Of a stretch of DNA of 50,004 bases, positions 1-8,352 are shown one piece after another. The notes beneath the pieces were generated by a model. That model did not search any database, was not told the origin of the DNA, and was given only the letters and a program-made list of their open reading frames with translations. The stretch lies in NCBI GenBank assembly GCA_025454525.1, contig JALOOG010000025.1:1-50004 (forward strand), written 5' to 3'. Every line of letters begins with the position of its first letter. Position 1 is the stretch's first letter. Both the position numbers and the translations under genes were made by a program. This DNA comes from Anaerolineae bacterium (lineage in GTDB: Bacteria > Chloroflexota > Anaerolineae > Aggregatilineales > Phototrophicaceae).

Positions 1-133
1 TTTAACGTTCAAAAACGGCGATCCGTATGCGATTTATTTCACCCCTTTCGCTAAAACGATCCTCTCGGTTGATTGGCTACGGGATGACGATCCGTTTGAA
101 GATCGGGCAGAGCGTCGGCTATCCGACACCTGA
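1..133 (+). CDS. C-terminal end of a small membrane protein, cut by the window edge
   Basis: This is the 3' end of a gene that starts left of the window. The frame beginning at base 2 is open and reads TFKNGDPYAIYFTPFAKTI, then SVDWLRDDDPFED, and stops at a TGA at 131-133. The segment matches the C-terminal part of the frameshifted paralogue at 746-1581 and, more loosely, the end of the gene at 213-749 (FKTGDPYRLHYLPESL). Bases 1-91 are identical to 1482-1572, so the two copies were duplicated or converted recently. After the identity ends the tail differs (PFEDRAERRLSDT here, VH in the other copy). The family is not recognised. Its conserved C-terminal motif may form a small beta-rich cytoplasmic domain, but that is inference. 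Confidence 0.6.
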   Translation, partial: LTFKNGDPYAIYFTPFAKTILSVDWLRDDDPFEDRAERRLSDT

Positions 134-212
134 ATTGAGGTGGGCAGATCGAAAAGCTCCAAAAATCCCAACTTGGGGCTTACCTAGAAAGGAGCAAGGC
201 GCGCCGATTTCG

Positions 213-749
213 GTGAATAAAACCAAACCTGAAACGCTAAAGCATCCCCAAGCCCTCGCACAAGCCCTTCAGTTTACGGAGGAGGATTTAATCGCGAATC
301 AGCAAGGGATCTTAGGGGAAAATCAAATTAAGCGGTTAGGCGCTCAATTGAGAGAAAAAATTGTGTGGCTTTTTGGCATACCGTTGTTCTTCGCCCTGTT
401 GAGCATCTTTGCCCTGATCTTTTCTAATAATGGACTGGCGCGTTTCACGATAGCGATGTTGATGATTTCGATCCTCTCTAACCCTAACCGCTACCTTCAT
501 TTTTTCAAGTGGTATCGTGACTATCGTTTGCGGCAAGTTGTCACCGTTGAAGGTCTGATCGAATTAAAGATCTTACGAGGAGTTTACAGCGCACAGTTGG
601 GGGATCACACTTTTCGGTTGAAATCAAACGCCACGTTTGTCTTTAAAACGGGCGATCCGTATCGTTTGCATTACCTACCAGAATCGTTAACCTTACTTTC
701 AGCGGAATGGTTGCGCGGTGATAACCCATTTATGGAGAGTCCGCAATGA
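213..749 (+). CDS. Small two-helix membrane protein of a tandem paralogous family
   Basis: A 178-residue protein if the GTG at 213 is used. The reading frame stays open further upstream, but that part resembles no paralogue and overlaps the previous gene. The purine-rich GGAG at 191-194 is a weak ribosome-site candidate, some 18 bases away. In order it has a hydrophilic N-terminus with a helical motif (FTEEDLIANQQGILGENQI), two close hydrophobic segments (near WLFGIPLFFALLSIFALIF and FTIAMLMISIL), then a soluble C-terminal part with FKTGDPYRLHYLPESL. The same plan recurs in both flanking genes, giving a tandem array of at least three members. The stop codon overlaps the next start (ATGA at 746-749), so the genes are translationally coupled. 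Function is unknown. Confidence 0.65.
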   Translation: MNKTKPETLKHPQALAQALQFTEEDLIANQQGILGENQIKRLGAQLREKIVWLFGIPLFFALLSIFALIFSNNGLARFTIAMLMISILSNPNRYLHFFKWYRDYRLRQVVTVEGLIELKILRGVYSAQLGDHTFRLKSNATFVFKTGDPYRLHYLPESLTLLSAEWLRGDNPFMESPQ

Positions 750-1581
750 AACGTAAACCCGATGTGCATAAATATGGGCAGACCCTCGCGGCCGCCTTTA
801 ATTTTACCGAAGCGGATTTAGCGGCCAATCAGCGCGGAGAAATCACCCTGCGTCAAATCGAAATTTTAACCAAGAAACGCAATCAAAGCCGTTGGGCGAT
901 TCTGTTTTTTGGGTTATTCTGACCTTGATAACGATTAGTGGGTTAGTGGCTATCTTTATATTTCCCCCTTTTGGGTTTATTTTTTTTGTCATCGTGTTCT
1001 ATATCGGTCTGATAATGTTCATGCAATCGGATGCCCCTGAACGGGACTTAAAAACGCCACAGGTGCAAGTGATAGAGGAAATCGAAGAGGATTTAGAGGC
1101 CAATCAGCGCAGAAAGATCACCCTACATCAGATCAAAATCTTAATCAAAAAACGCATTCAAAGCCGTTGGATGAGTTGGTTTTCTGTGGTTATTTTGGCC
1201 TTGATGACGGTCGGTGGGTTGGTGGTTCTCTTTATATTCCCCCCTTTTGGGATTATTTTTCTGACCATCGTGTTCTATATGAGTCCAACGGTATTCAAAC
1301 AATTGGATGCGTTTGAACAGGACTTAAAAACGCCACAGGTGGATATGGTTGAAGGGATCGTCCATCTTGTTCAACGTAGCACCCGCACAACCAACCTCCG
1401 CAACACCTCCCAAACCAAAACCAGCATCTCCTATAGCGTTCAGATTGGCGATCGAAAGTTTATGGTCAACGAAAAAGTATTTTTAACGTTCAAAAACGGC
1501 GATCCGTATGCGATTTATTTCACCCCTTTCGCTAAAACGATCCTCTCGGTTGATTGGCTACGGGATGACGATGTCCACTGA
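746..1581 (+). pseudogene. Frameshifted two-repeat member of the membrane protein family
   Basis: Translation from ATG 746 gives MKRKPDVHKYGQTLAAAF, then DLAANQRGEITLRQIEIL, and stops after 58 codons at 920-922. The rest of the family sequence continues in the -1 frame to the TGA at 1579-1581. The intact ancestor would have about 278 residues and contains the helical motif plus hydrophobic pair twice: about 785-1065 and about 1085-1345. Aligning the two internal copies, the first is one base shorter between the GTTGG at 891-895 and the GGGTT at 939-943, so a single-base loss is the simplest cause. The T6 run at 905-910 lies inside that stretch. Alternatives are a sequencing error or slippage at T6. 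The 3' end overlaps the convergent AraC gene by 50 bases. Confidence 0.7.
1482..1572. repeat. 91-bp exact direct repeat of bases 1-91
   Basis: Bases 1482-1572 are identical to 1-91, and the left copy may extend beyond the window. On the plus strand the repeat encodes the family C-terminal motif. Bases 1532-1572 of the right copy also encode, on the minus strand, the last residues of the AraC-type regulator. The right-hand boundary is sharp: 1-91 continues with ccgtttgaag, while 1482-1572 continues with gtccactgaa. Confidence 0.85.
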
Positions 1582-2302
1582 AGGCGCTAAATTCGCGAGA
1601 AAAATGGGCGAGATCGTAATAGCCAAGGTCTAACCCGATCTCAGTAAGAGATCCGCCACGTTTGATCCGGCGGAGCGCTTGCTGAAAACGCACAATCCGC
1701 GCATAAAATTTCGGCGAAAAACCGTAATACTGCCCGAACAGCCGATCCAATGTGCGCGGAGAATACCCAAATTCTCTTGAGAGGGTTGGAATAGCGATCG
1801 TACCGCCCATTTGTCGCACCCGATCCGCGATCCGATCGGTAAGCCGATGCGCGTCTCGCACCAGCAATCGTCCCATAAAAAAGCGGTTGAGCAGCTCTAC
1901 TCGTCGCTCATCCGGTTGATGATACAGCGCCAATTGCAGATCATCCTCGCTTCGTCCGAACACCGCACGCAGATCAACCGTGAGATTAGAGATCTGAAAC
2001 ACCGGAATGGTGGTAAACGCGGCTAATCCCCCCACCCGAAAGCGCACGCCGATCAAGTCAATATTTCCGGTTTGCTGGATTTTGAGCGGATATTGACGTT
2101 GACCATCCAAGTTAGAGGCGGTCAACTTTTCCCCCGTGCTATAGAGCGGCCCTCGCTCATAGGCGCTCCCATAATTCAACAACAGATCCGCTTGACCATC
2201 GACCACGAATTGATGATACAGTTCATGATCGGTCTGAAGCGTCCAATAGTTTTCAATATAAGGGCGTAACGGCTCACAGGGATAATAAATCTGGTAACTC
2301 AT
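1532..2302 (-). CDS. AraC/XylS-type transcriptional regulator
   Basis: 256 residues. The N-terminal part (about 1-130, starting MSYQIYYPCEPLRPYIENYW) resembles the ligand-binding domain common in short AraC-like regulators. The C-terminal part carries the two helix-turn-helix units: one around TIAIPTLSREFGYSPRTLDR, the other around LTEIGLDLGYYDLAHFSREF. DNA binding is expected from the family; ligand and targets are unknown. It is the last gene of a five-gene minus-strand run (kinase, receiver, receiver, membrane unknown, AraC) and starts 4 bases after the preceding stop. After FSAFSG the tail (HRHPVANQPRGSF) is encoded by the antisense of a 91-bp repeat, so the original C-terminus was probably replaced. 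The second helix-turn-helix is complete, so the protein may still work. Confidence 0.85.
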   Translation of the reverse strand: MSYQIYYPCEPLRPYIENYWTLQTDHELYHQFVVDGQADLLLNYGSAYERGPLYSTGEKLTASNLDGQRQYPLKIQQTGNIDLIGVRFRVGGLAAFTTIPVFQISNLTVDLRAVFGRSEDDLQLALYHQPDERRVELLNRFFMGRLLVRDAHRLTDRIADRVRQMGGTIAIPTLSREFGYSPRTLDRLFGQYYGFSPKFYARIVRFQQALRRIKRGGSLTEIGLDLGYYDLAHFSREFSAFSGHRHPVANQPRGSF

Positions 2303-2306
2303 GGCT

Positions 2307-3110
2307 TTACGGATGAACGCGCCCGCTGATCACTTCAACCCGCAGATCCGACACCACTTGACGCATCCACGCGATCGCTTGTTCCCGGACGCTCATCGTC
2401 TCAAAATCCACCCGATCAAACGCACGATCTAAACGCCGAATGATGCGGATCACGATCGGATCTGCGCCGATTTGAGCATGGATCGTCGCACCGTTTTGCA
2501 TCAGATCGGCGATCCCGCCGTCCGCAAAGGGGATTGTAAGGAGAAACTCTCGCGCTTCTGCGTCTCCAAGCTGATACACGCCTTCTAAGTAGACCGTCAC
2601 ACGGCTAAGATCGACCTCGGTGGGCATAAAGCGAGTGGTTTGATCCGATGCTTTGCGCGCCATAACGTAATGGGTTTGACAATAAGCCGATTGGTGGACA
2701 ACCCGTGTATCCCATTCGATCAAGGCCGGAGTCAAGAGCGACTCAACTAACGAGTAACTGGTTTGCGCTTCATCGGGATCAACCGCATGATCGGCATATA
2801 CCGTCATTCCACCGAACAGATCTTGCCAAAAGGGGTGATCATGTTCACATGGGAGCGCTTGTGCGCTATAGGAGAGGACATACCCGCGCCGCAACTGCAC
2901 CGTGTAACCTAAGGCCGTGGTGATCTGCCAAGCGTCCGCTAGGCGAAGTGCATCGCCGGTCTCCCATGCCAATTGATAGTGAATCTGGCCGGTGACAGGC
3001 GGTTGAGCGCGATCCCATAACACCACCATACCCGACATCAACCAGATCACCCCTAGCACGATCAACCACCGACGATAGCGTCCCCGTTGGGTCAAGTGCG
3101 GCGCGTCCAC
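2307..3110 (-). CDS. Membrane-anchored protein of unknown function
   Basis: 267 residues from a GTG start at 3110, which overlaps the 3' end of the upstream receiver gene by 19 bases. After a short basic N-terminus there is one hydrophobic segment (WLIVLGVIWLMSGMVVLW, about residues 15-32). The rest is predicted to lie outside the membrane, probably extracytoplasmic. It contains two cysteines (ALPCEHDH, SAYCQTHY), which could pair. The sequence around VDLSRVTVYLEGVYQL and TIPFADGGIADLMQNGATIH has the alternating pattern of beta strands. No family is recognised. Its place between the receivers and the AraC gene suggests a role in the same signalling circuit, for example as an envelope output or input protein. 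That is inference from position only. Confidence 0.65.
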   Translation of the reverse strand: MDAPHLTQRGRYRRWLIVLGVIWLMSGMVVLWDRAQPPVTGQIHYQLAWETGDALRLADAWQITTALGYTVQLRRGYVLSYSAQALPCEHDHPFWQDLFGGMTVYADHAVDPDEAQTSYSLVESLLTPALIEWDTRVVHQSAYCQTHYVMARKASDQTTRFMPTEVDLSRVTVYLEGVYQLGDAEAREFLLTIPFADGGIADLMQNGATIHAQIGADPIVIRIIRRLDRAFDRVDFETMSVREQAIAWMRQVVSDLRVEVISGRVHP

Positions 3111-3511
3111 AATGACCCCGTGTTGATTGCATCGGCCACTTGACGCGGAAACCGATCAAAATCAATGGGTTTTCCGATCAATCCGGCGAATCCATAGGAC
3201 ATCACCCGACTCAACGCAACCGACGCATCCATCGCGGACACGGCCACGATCGGCAGGTCATTAAAACGTCCATCGGCGCGGATCTTCTGAAAGATCTCAA
3301 AACCGTTGGTGTTATTGGGCAACATCAGATCCATCAAGATCACGTCTACGGGCATAAAGGCCACTAAGCGATTGATCGTATCAATGCCCCAGCGATCGAG
3401 TCCAATTTTTGCGCCGTGCTGTTCTAACAACATCTGCATAATGGCGCGATTTTCGAGGTTATCTTCTACAATAAAAATCCGGCGATCCGCAAGCAACATC
3501 GTTTCCATCAT
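3092..3511 (-). CDS. Stand-alone response regulator receiver (second of pair)
   Basis: 139 residues, a single receiver (CheY-like) domain without an output domain. Visible landmarks are the acidic pair in FIVEDNLENR, the phospho-acceptor aspartate in VDVILMDLMLPNN, the Ser/Thr position in IVAVSAMDA and the conserved lysine in IGKPIDFD. The start ATG at 3511 has an AGGA six bases upstream. It lies 8 bases behind the first receiver and belongs to the operon headed by the large kinase. With no DNA-binding or enzymatic output, it should work by protein contact or as an intermediate in a phosphorelay. The two receivers may take phosphate from the same kinase in different states. The HGAKIGLDRW stretch differs from the usual pattern but lies outside the active site. 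Confidence 0.9.
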   Translation of the reverse strand: MMETMLLADRRIFIVEDNLENRAIMQMLLEQHGAKIGLDRWGIDTINRLVAFMPVDVILMDLMLPNNTNGFEIFQKIRADGRFNDLPIVAVSAMDASVALSRVMSYGFAGLIGKPIDFDRFPRQVADAINTGSLWTRRT

Positions 3512-3519
3512 GTTTGATC

Positions 3520-3930
3520 CTAATAGGTAATGCGCCAGACTTCTTCGCCGCGCAACAAACGTTTGAGGGTATCGGCAAAGGAGTCAATATCGACAGGTTT
3601 ACTGATCACGCCATTAAAACCAGCCCGCTTGAGTTGTAACACTTCCTCATTCATCACACTCGCCGTTAAAGCCACAATCGGCAAATGACGATACACCGGA
3701 TGTTCACGGAACAACGCTAACATCTCAAACCCGTTGAGCGGTTCCATGTGAATATCTAAAAAGATGATGGTTGGTTTGGGGTCAAACGCATCTACACGCA
3801 TGACCAGATCTTCGCTGCTATCAAGGATAAACACATTGGGAATCCCCATTTCCTCATAGAGCATCACCCGCATCACCTCGCGGCTTTGCGGATCGTCTTC
3901 AATATATAGGACTACGGGTTGATCAGTCAT
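3520..3930 (-). CDS. Stand-alone response regulator receiver (first of pair)
   Basis: 136 residues, a single CheY-like receiver. Key positions are the acidic pair in VLYIEDDPQSRE, the phospho-acceptor aspartate in TIIFLDIHMEPLNG, the threonine in IVALTASVM and the lysine in VISKPVDID. Its ATG overlaps the stop of the sensor kinase gene by 4 bases (3927-3930), so it is very likely co-translated with that kinase and is its direct partner. There is no output domain. It shares general receiver features with the next gene downstream but only limited sequence, so the pair is not a fresh duplication. Confidence 0.92.
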   Translation of the reverse strand: MTDQPVVLYIEDDPQSREVMRVMLYEEMGIPNVFILDSSEDLVMRVDAFDPKPTIIFLDIHMEPLNGFEMLALFREHPVYRHLPIVALTASVMNEEVLQLKRAGFNGVISKPVDIDSFADTLKRLLRGEEVWRITY

Positions 3931-6509
3931 TCCGTTATCTCAATCTCTGACAGACTTGGGACAAGTAAATCCGAATGGATCGGGATAGTGAGGTGGAAGG
4001 TGGCCCCTTGCCCGAATTGGCTTTCGATAGTGATGGTGCCGCCATGTGCCTCCACCAGACTTTTACTGATCGGCATCCCTAGTCCCGTACCAGTGCCTTG
4101 CCGGAGTCCGGTTGCCGTTTGTTTAAATGCCTCAAACACCGCCGCTTGATCTTCGGGTGCGATCCCCGGCCCGGTATCGGTCACGGACAGACGGATCAAT
4201 TCCTGATCGCGTCGGGCCTTGATCGAGATCGCGCCAGCTTCGGTGAACTTGCAAGCGTTCGACACAATATTCAACAAAACTTGTAACAAGCGTTGTTTAT
4301 CCCCAAGGATCAACGGGAGTTGTTCCTCAACTTCTAAACGCAACTCTACAGGTTTATCTACTAACATTCCGCGGGCGGTTTCGGCCGCGCTCTCGATGAT
4401 CTCATAGAGATTCACATCTTCTTCCACAAACAAGATCAACGATCCCGATTCGATCTTAGAGATGTCTAACACGTCGTTGATCAAGTTCAACAAATGTTTG
4501 GCGCTGTTGATCACGGTGTTGAGGGTTTCCTTTTGACGATCAGTCACCGGCCCCATCACCCCCCGCGCCACAAATTTAGTGAAGTTGATCACCGAATTAA
4601 GCGGGGTGCGTAATTCGTGTGACATACTGGCCAAAAACATCGATTTTACTTGGCTGGCTTGTTCGGCCTCTTGGCGAGCCTTCTGCACATCATCAAACAG
4701 TTGTGCATTACGGATCGCACTAGCGATCTGTTCAGAGAGCAACTTTAAGACTTGCAAGTTTTCCGCCCCAAACGCATTCACTTCAGTGGCATAAAAACTC
4801 AACGCGCCGATCAACCGATCACCAAAGGTCATCGGCATCGCCAATTCCGCACGAGTCAAGGGCAAACGCGGATCAGCAACATAATCTTCCAACTTAGCCA
4901 CGTCATTACAGATCACCAGATCACGTAAACGGGCGGCTTTCGCGGCCAAGCGACCGCTATCTAACGCAAATTCTTGGGTTTCATTGGTGCCTTGGGTATT
5001 GGCGGCCATCTGAAGGGTATTGCTTTTTTCATCGTAGATATAGACCACCACATCATAAAAGTGACCGCTTTGTTGAGTCAGCGAGACCACTCGTTTGAGC
5101 AATGCCTCACGATCGACCTCACTCACGATCTGGCGCGAAGTCTCCATCGCTAGTTGTAATTCGCCCGTGCGCTCCGAAACGCGCTCCTCCAAAGTCTGTA
5201 ACAGGCTTTGATTTTCCCGCTCAACTGTTACCCGTTCTGTGACATCCACCGCCACACCGATTGCACCGATCACCTCACCCGTATCCCCCCAGATCGGCAT
5301 ATAGGTGTTATCAAAGATCACCCGACCCAGATCGCTGATAAAATGCGCGGTTTTCCCCTCATACACCCGACGGATGTTGTCTACTATCACCGGATAAGCC
5401 TTCATCACCTCAAAAATATTGACACCGATGATCTGTTCAGCGGTATAACCTAAACTCCGTAGCGCCCGCCCTTGTGAGAGCGTGATGATGCCCTCCCGAT
5501 CTAGGCTAATTAGGATCAATGGCGCGTTCGAGATCGTGGTACGCAGCAATTCCTCACTCCGGCGTAACGCCTCGTTAACAGCACGTTGTTGGCTGATGTC
5601 ACGAGTCACCGCGATCAAATGGGTTGGTTCTACGGTAAATGGATCTAACACGACGCGGGCGTTCGTCTCACACCAGATCACTCGGCCTTGCCGATGCCGC
5701 ATCCGATACACAATCGGGATGTCCAGATCAGGATGTTCTACCGCACGTTGGAGTCCGCTTAATAACAGCGCGTGATCCTCACCGATAAACAGTTCCTCAA
5801 TTGACAAACTGACCATTTCATCGGGGGTATATCCCAACAACCGCCCAGAGGACGGTGAGACATACGTATACGCCCCGTTTAACCCGTGCATCGAGAGCAT
5901 ATCGCCGATATTTTCAGAAAGTTGACGATAACGCTCTTCGGTGGTGTTCATCGCTTCCATCACCGAACGCTCTAAACGCTCAAAAAAACGCATATTCTCA
6001 AAAATGGGGATCAACAGCGTGATCATCTTTTCGATCAATGTCCATTGTTCTTGACTAAAGGTTTGTGGGGTATCCCACACCAGCAACAGCAACCCGATCC
6101 AACGTCCATCGCGCAACAGCGGATAAAACAGCGCGGTTTGAGCGCCTAACGACTCAGGTGCAGGGGTGAGTACCGCCGCTTGATGATCCTGATAAAAACG
6201 ATAACAGGGGTCTTGATCCACCCGTTGACGTGAGCCGATCATCTCCCCATTCGATACCCCGAAAACCGCCGAAACCTCTAACCACTCTGGTTCACCTTGA
6301 ACATCCATATCCACCTGAAACAACCTCCCGGCGGTGGGATGCAGTGTATCGCGCAGAGCATGGAGCAGTTCGGTCGGATTTTGAGCGGTATTACACAGAT
6401 GATTAAAAGCGGTAATCGTCCGTTCTTGCGCGAGAGCGGTTTCCAATTCTTGGATCTTGCGTTGTGCTTCAACTAATGTTATTTGGACAGAATGGGTTTG
6501 TTCATTCAT
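3927..6509 (-). CDS. Soluble multi-domain sensor histidine kinase (GAF-PAS-PAS-GAF-HisKA-HATPase)
   Basis: 860 residues from the ATG at 6509. A GTG four codons upstream is also possible, but the GGAG that overlaps it sits six bases before this ATG, which favours 6509. No membrane segment or signal peptide is seen, so it is cytoplasmic. In order: a GAF-like domain (about 30-175), PAS (about 195-310, ERYRQLSENIGDML), PAS (about 315-430, TTISNAPLILISLDREG), a linker helix, GAF (about 450-600), HisKA with phospho-acceptor His631 (SMSHELRTPLNS), and HATPase with N box NIVSNACKF and G boxes DTGPGIAPED and GTGLGMPIS. The signal is unknown; GAF and PAS can bind small molecules or cofactors. It heads an operon with two receivers, the nearer one overlapping its stop codon. 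Confidence 0.93.
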   Translation of the reverse strand: MNEQTHSVQITLVEAQRKIQELETALAQERTITAFNHLCNTAQNPTELLHALRDTLHPTAGRLFQVDMDVQGEPEWLEVSAVFGVSNGEMIGSRQRVDQDPCYRFYQDHQAAVLTPAPESLGAQTALFYPLLRDGRWIGLLLLVWDTPQTFSQEQWTLIEKMITLLIPIFENMRFFERLERSVMEAMNTTEERYRQLSENIGDMLSMHGLNGAYTYVSPSSGRLLGYTPDEMVSLSIEELFIGEDHALLLSGLQRAVEHPDLDIPIVYRMRHRQGRVIWCETNARVVLDPFTVEPTHLIAVTRDISQQRAVNEALRRSEELLRTTISNAPLILISLDREGIITLSQGRALRSLGYTAEQIIGVNIFEVMKAYPVIVDNIRRVYEGKTAHFISDLGRVIFDNTYMPIWGDTGEVIGAIGVAVDVTERVTVERENQSLLQTLEERVSERTGELQLAMETSRQIVSEVDREALLKRVVSLTQQSGHFYDVVVYIYDEKSNTLQMAANTQGTNETQEFALDSGRLAAKAARLRDLVICNDVAKLEDYVADPRLPLTRAELAMPMTFGDRLIGALSFYATEVNAFGAENLQVLKLLSEQIASAIRNAQLFDDVQKARQEAEQASQVKSMFLASMSHELRTPLNSVINFTKFVARGVMGPVTDRQKETLNTVINSAKHLLNLINDVLDISKIESGSLILFVEEDVNLYEIIESAAETARGMLVDKPVELRLEVEEQLPLILGDKQRLLQVLLNIVSNACKFTEAGAISIKARRDQELIRLSVTDTGPGIAPEDQAAVFEAFKQTATGLRQGTGTGLGMPISKSLVEAHGGTITIESQFGQGATFHLTIPIHSDLLVPSLSEIEITE

Positions 6510-6831
6510 CAAGGACTCCACGAATCGACAGTTATATGATTGCGTGATAATTAGTGATCGTAACGCGCAAAAGTCACTTTGTCACGTTACATTTTGTTAT
6601 CTTTTAAATGATGCGGATCATTTCCGAATATTACCACAGAGTTGCATCAAAATAAACGGATCAAGGCTTAAAATTGATGCGACAACTCTCACCAGTCCAT
6701 CGTCTAACGCTGTCATCACATAATTTTAATCGCAATAGGGCTATAAAAAAGACCATTTTGTACTATTTTGTAATAGCCTGACCCCTGATCGCGTCCAATA
6801 AACGCCAGTGATCACACAAAGGATCTGCCTC
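6510..6831. promoter_or_regulatory. Divergent intergenic region with an inverted repeat
   Basis: About 320 AT-rich bases separate the kinase operon (-) from the cyclase gene (+), so both promoters should lie here. The clearest structure is an inverted repeat at 6639-6688: gagttgcatcaa on the left and ttgatgcgacaactc on the right, pairing over 12 bases with a three-base bulge. It could be an operator or an RNA hairpin. No confident -35/-10 pair was found. The cyclase ribosome site is the AAAGGA just before its ATG. Confidence 0.4.
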
Positions 6832-7953
6832 ATGACCGACATCAACACGGCCCGCCTCGATCAAGCTTATGGGCAATTACAAGCGCATCTTGCCCGTGAT
6901 CCCCAATGGGACATGCCATTTTACCAATACTTGACCACCCATACCAATACCGATCTACAACATATCAATGTGCCACAATTGGCCCAAGCATGGCAGACCA
7001 CCCAACGCGCCTTGATTGTGTGGATGTTGTATGCGACTCGCGTTGGGGTGTTGGATCTGTATTGGGAGAGTCATTGCCCACATTGTCAAAACTTAAATCA
7101 GATCACGACTCGTATGGGAGACCTTACGCCTGATACCAGTTGTGGTATATGCCATGCCCAATTTCAGACGCACGCCGATCAAAACATTGAAGTGCGTTTT
7201 AGCGTGAGTACCGCGATCTTCCCGGAACGTGAACTCTTGATCGAACGCATCCCTTTACCCACATTACCCGCCGATTTTGACTTTAGCCAACCGTTTCCAG
7301 TGGTGTTCAAACCGAGCATTTCTGCCAAAGATGTGATGTTAATACCAGAATTTAAGTTGATCTTTGGACAAGAGATGCTCTCGCAACGCGAAAGCCTCAA
7401 TATCCAAAGTTTGACCTTTTTGTTTACGGACATCACCGGTAGTACCGCGCTCTATCAACAATTAGGGGATGTGCGCGCCTATAACTTGGTGCGCGATCAT
7501 TTTGATGTGCTGTTCCGTGCGATCGATCAAAATCAGGGGAATGTGGTCAAGACCATTGGTGATGCGGTCATGGCGGTGTTTGCCACACCAGAGCAGGCAC
7601 TTAAGGCCGCGTTGTCGGTACAGAAAAGTATCCGGGAATTTAATGCAGAACGCACGGTCGAAAATGGACGGGTATTAGTCAAGATCGGACTTCACCATGG
7701 GGTCACGATCGCGGTGAACCTCAATAATACACTTGATTATTTTGGGAATACGGTAAATATGGCCGCACGCATTCAAGGTCAGAGCCGGAGCGAAGAGGTG
7801 TTATTTTCAGAAGAGATCTATCGTGATCAGGGGGTGCAAGCGGTATTGAAGGATGATCCGCAACTCCAAGTCAGCCATAGCCTATTTGATCTGCATGGCA
7901 TCGGAGAACGACAACTCTATAGTGTCATGCTAGGGGCAAAAACCAAGCGATAG
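6832..7953 (+). CDS. Class III adenylate/guanylate cyclase with N-terminal zinc-ribbon domain
   Basis: 373 residues from ATG 6832, chosen because AAAGGA lies nine bases upstream; an in-frame GTG at 6808 lacks a site. The first half (about 1-180) is helical and then carries a zinc-ribbon-like set of cysteines (HCPHC near 82-85, CGIC near 104-107), as in DUF5939-type regulatory domains fused to cyclases. The C-terminal catalytic domain (about 195-365) has both metal aspartates (FLFTDITGST, D200; TIGDAVMAVF, D244) and the transition-state Asn/Arg pair (NTVNMAARI, N309 and R313). A working enzyme making cAMP or cGMP is therefore expected. It is monocistronic and divergent from the kinase operon. 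The substrate cannot be fixed from what I can see; cAMP is more common in this family. Confidence 0.9.
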   Translation: MTDINTARLDQAYGQLQAHLARDPQWDMPFYQYLTTHTNTDLQHINVPQLAQAWQTTQRALIVWMLYATRVGVLDLYWESHCPHCQNLNQITTRMGDLTPDTSCGICHAQFQTHADQNIEVRFSVSTAIFPERELLIERIPLPTLPADFDFSQPFPVVFKPSISAKDVMLIPEFKLIFGQEMLSQRESLNIQSLTFLFTDITGSTALYQQLGDVRAYNLVRDHFDVLFRAIDQNQGNVVKTIGDAVMAVFATPEQALKAALSVQKSIREFNAERTVENGRVLVKIGLHHGVTIAVNLNNTLDYFGNTVNMAARIQGQSRSEEVLFSEEIYRDQGVQAVLKDDPQLQVSHSLFDLHGIGERQLYSVMLGAKTKR

Positions 7954-8352
7954 ACAGCATTAATCACTCATTTTACGCAGTCCACGGTTCCCCTCTCATA
8001 TATTGGGAGGGGTAGGGTCTAACGGCTCACATAGGTTCTTTTTTCGATTCTCAACAATCTCACCACCCATGGGCAGCTCATCTTACGCGGGCCAGTTCCT
8101 TCCCCATGCATGGGTGAGGTTAGACGCAAAAAACTTTTTTGTACCTATTTCTCTTGATGTTCTCTAGATCCTTTTTAAGTAACACAGGCTTTCCTTTCCT
8201 GTGCGTTTTCCTGACCAAAATTGTCGCCTTGTGAGTCAAAAACGGAGAAAGGAATTGTTTTGTTACGATTGATAAGAGATCCCGATCCTGTTCTTGTAAA
8301 AAAGGAGAGGATCGGGAATGACGTGGCAAAAGCCCACAAGACTTTGCGGTAC
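7954..8352. other. Convergent intergenic region with repeat debris and a hairpin
   Basis: About 400 bases between the cyclase (+) and the aldo/keto reductase (-). The left part (about 7980-8136) holds degenerate copies of the dispersed repeat annotated separately. The right part contains an exact 10-base inverted repeat, tcccgatcct at 8280-8289 and aggatcggga at 8308-8317, around an 18-base loop. It may end transcription, but no T run follows on either strand. Short open frames here overlap the repeat and are not credible genes. Confidence 0.5.
8046..8136 (-). repeat. Dispersed intergenic repeat, inverted copy
   Basis: Read on the minus strand this stretch gives a T-rich lead-in, cctcacccatgcatgggg, then gaactggcccgcgtaagat and cccatgggtgg. 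The same blocks appear in the same order on the plus strand at 25181-25345. The core is a 12-base perfect palindrome CCCATGCATGGG at 8103-8114. A more diverged piece (cccctctcatatattggga followed by ggggtagg) lies at 7990-8014. No reading frame is associated. Confidence 0.75.

Noticed and set aside
27-212. Longer N-terminal extension of the 213-749 gene
   Set aside because: It overlaps the end of the preceding family member in another frame and matches no paralogue.
892-940. Programmed -1 frameshift at the T6 run
   Set aside because: The codon before the run is not a proper slippery heptamer (G precedes the T run in frame) and no clear downstream structure was seen; loss of a base is simpler.
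2866-3165. Open frame on the minus strand overlapping the receiver and membrane gene
   Set aside because: Different frame from two well-supported genes, with no family features.
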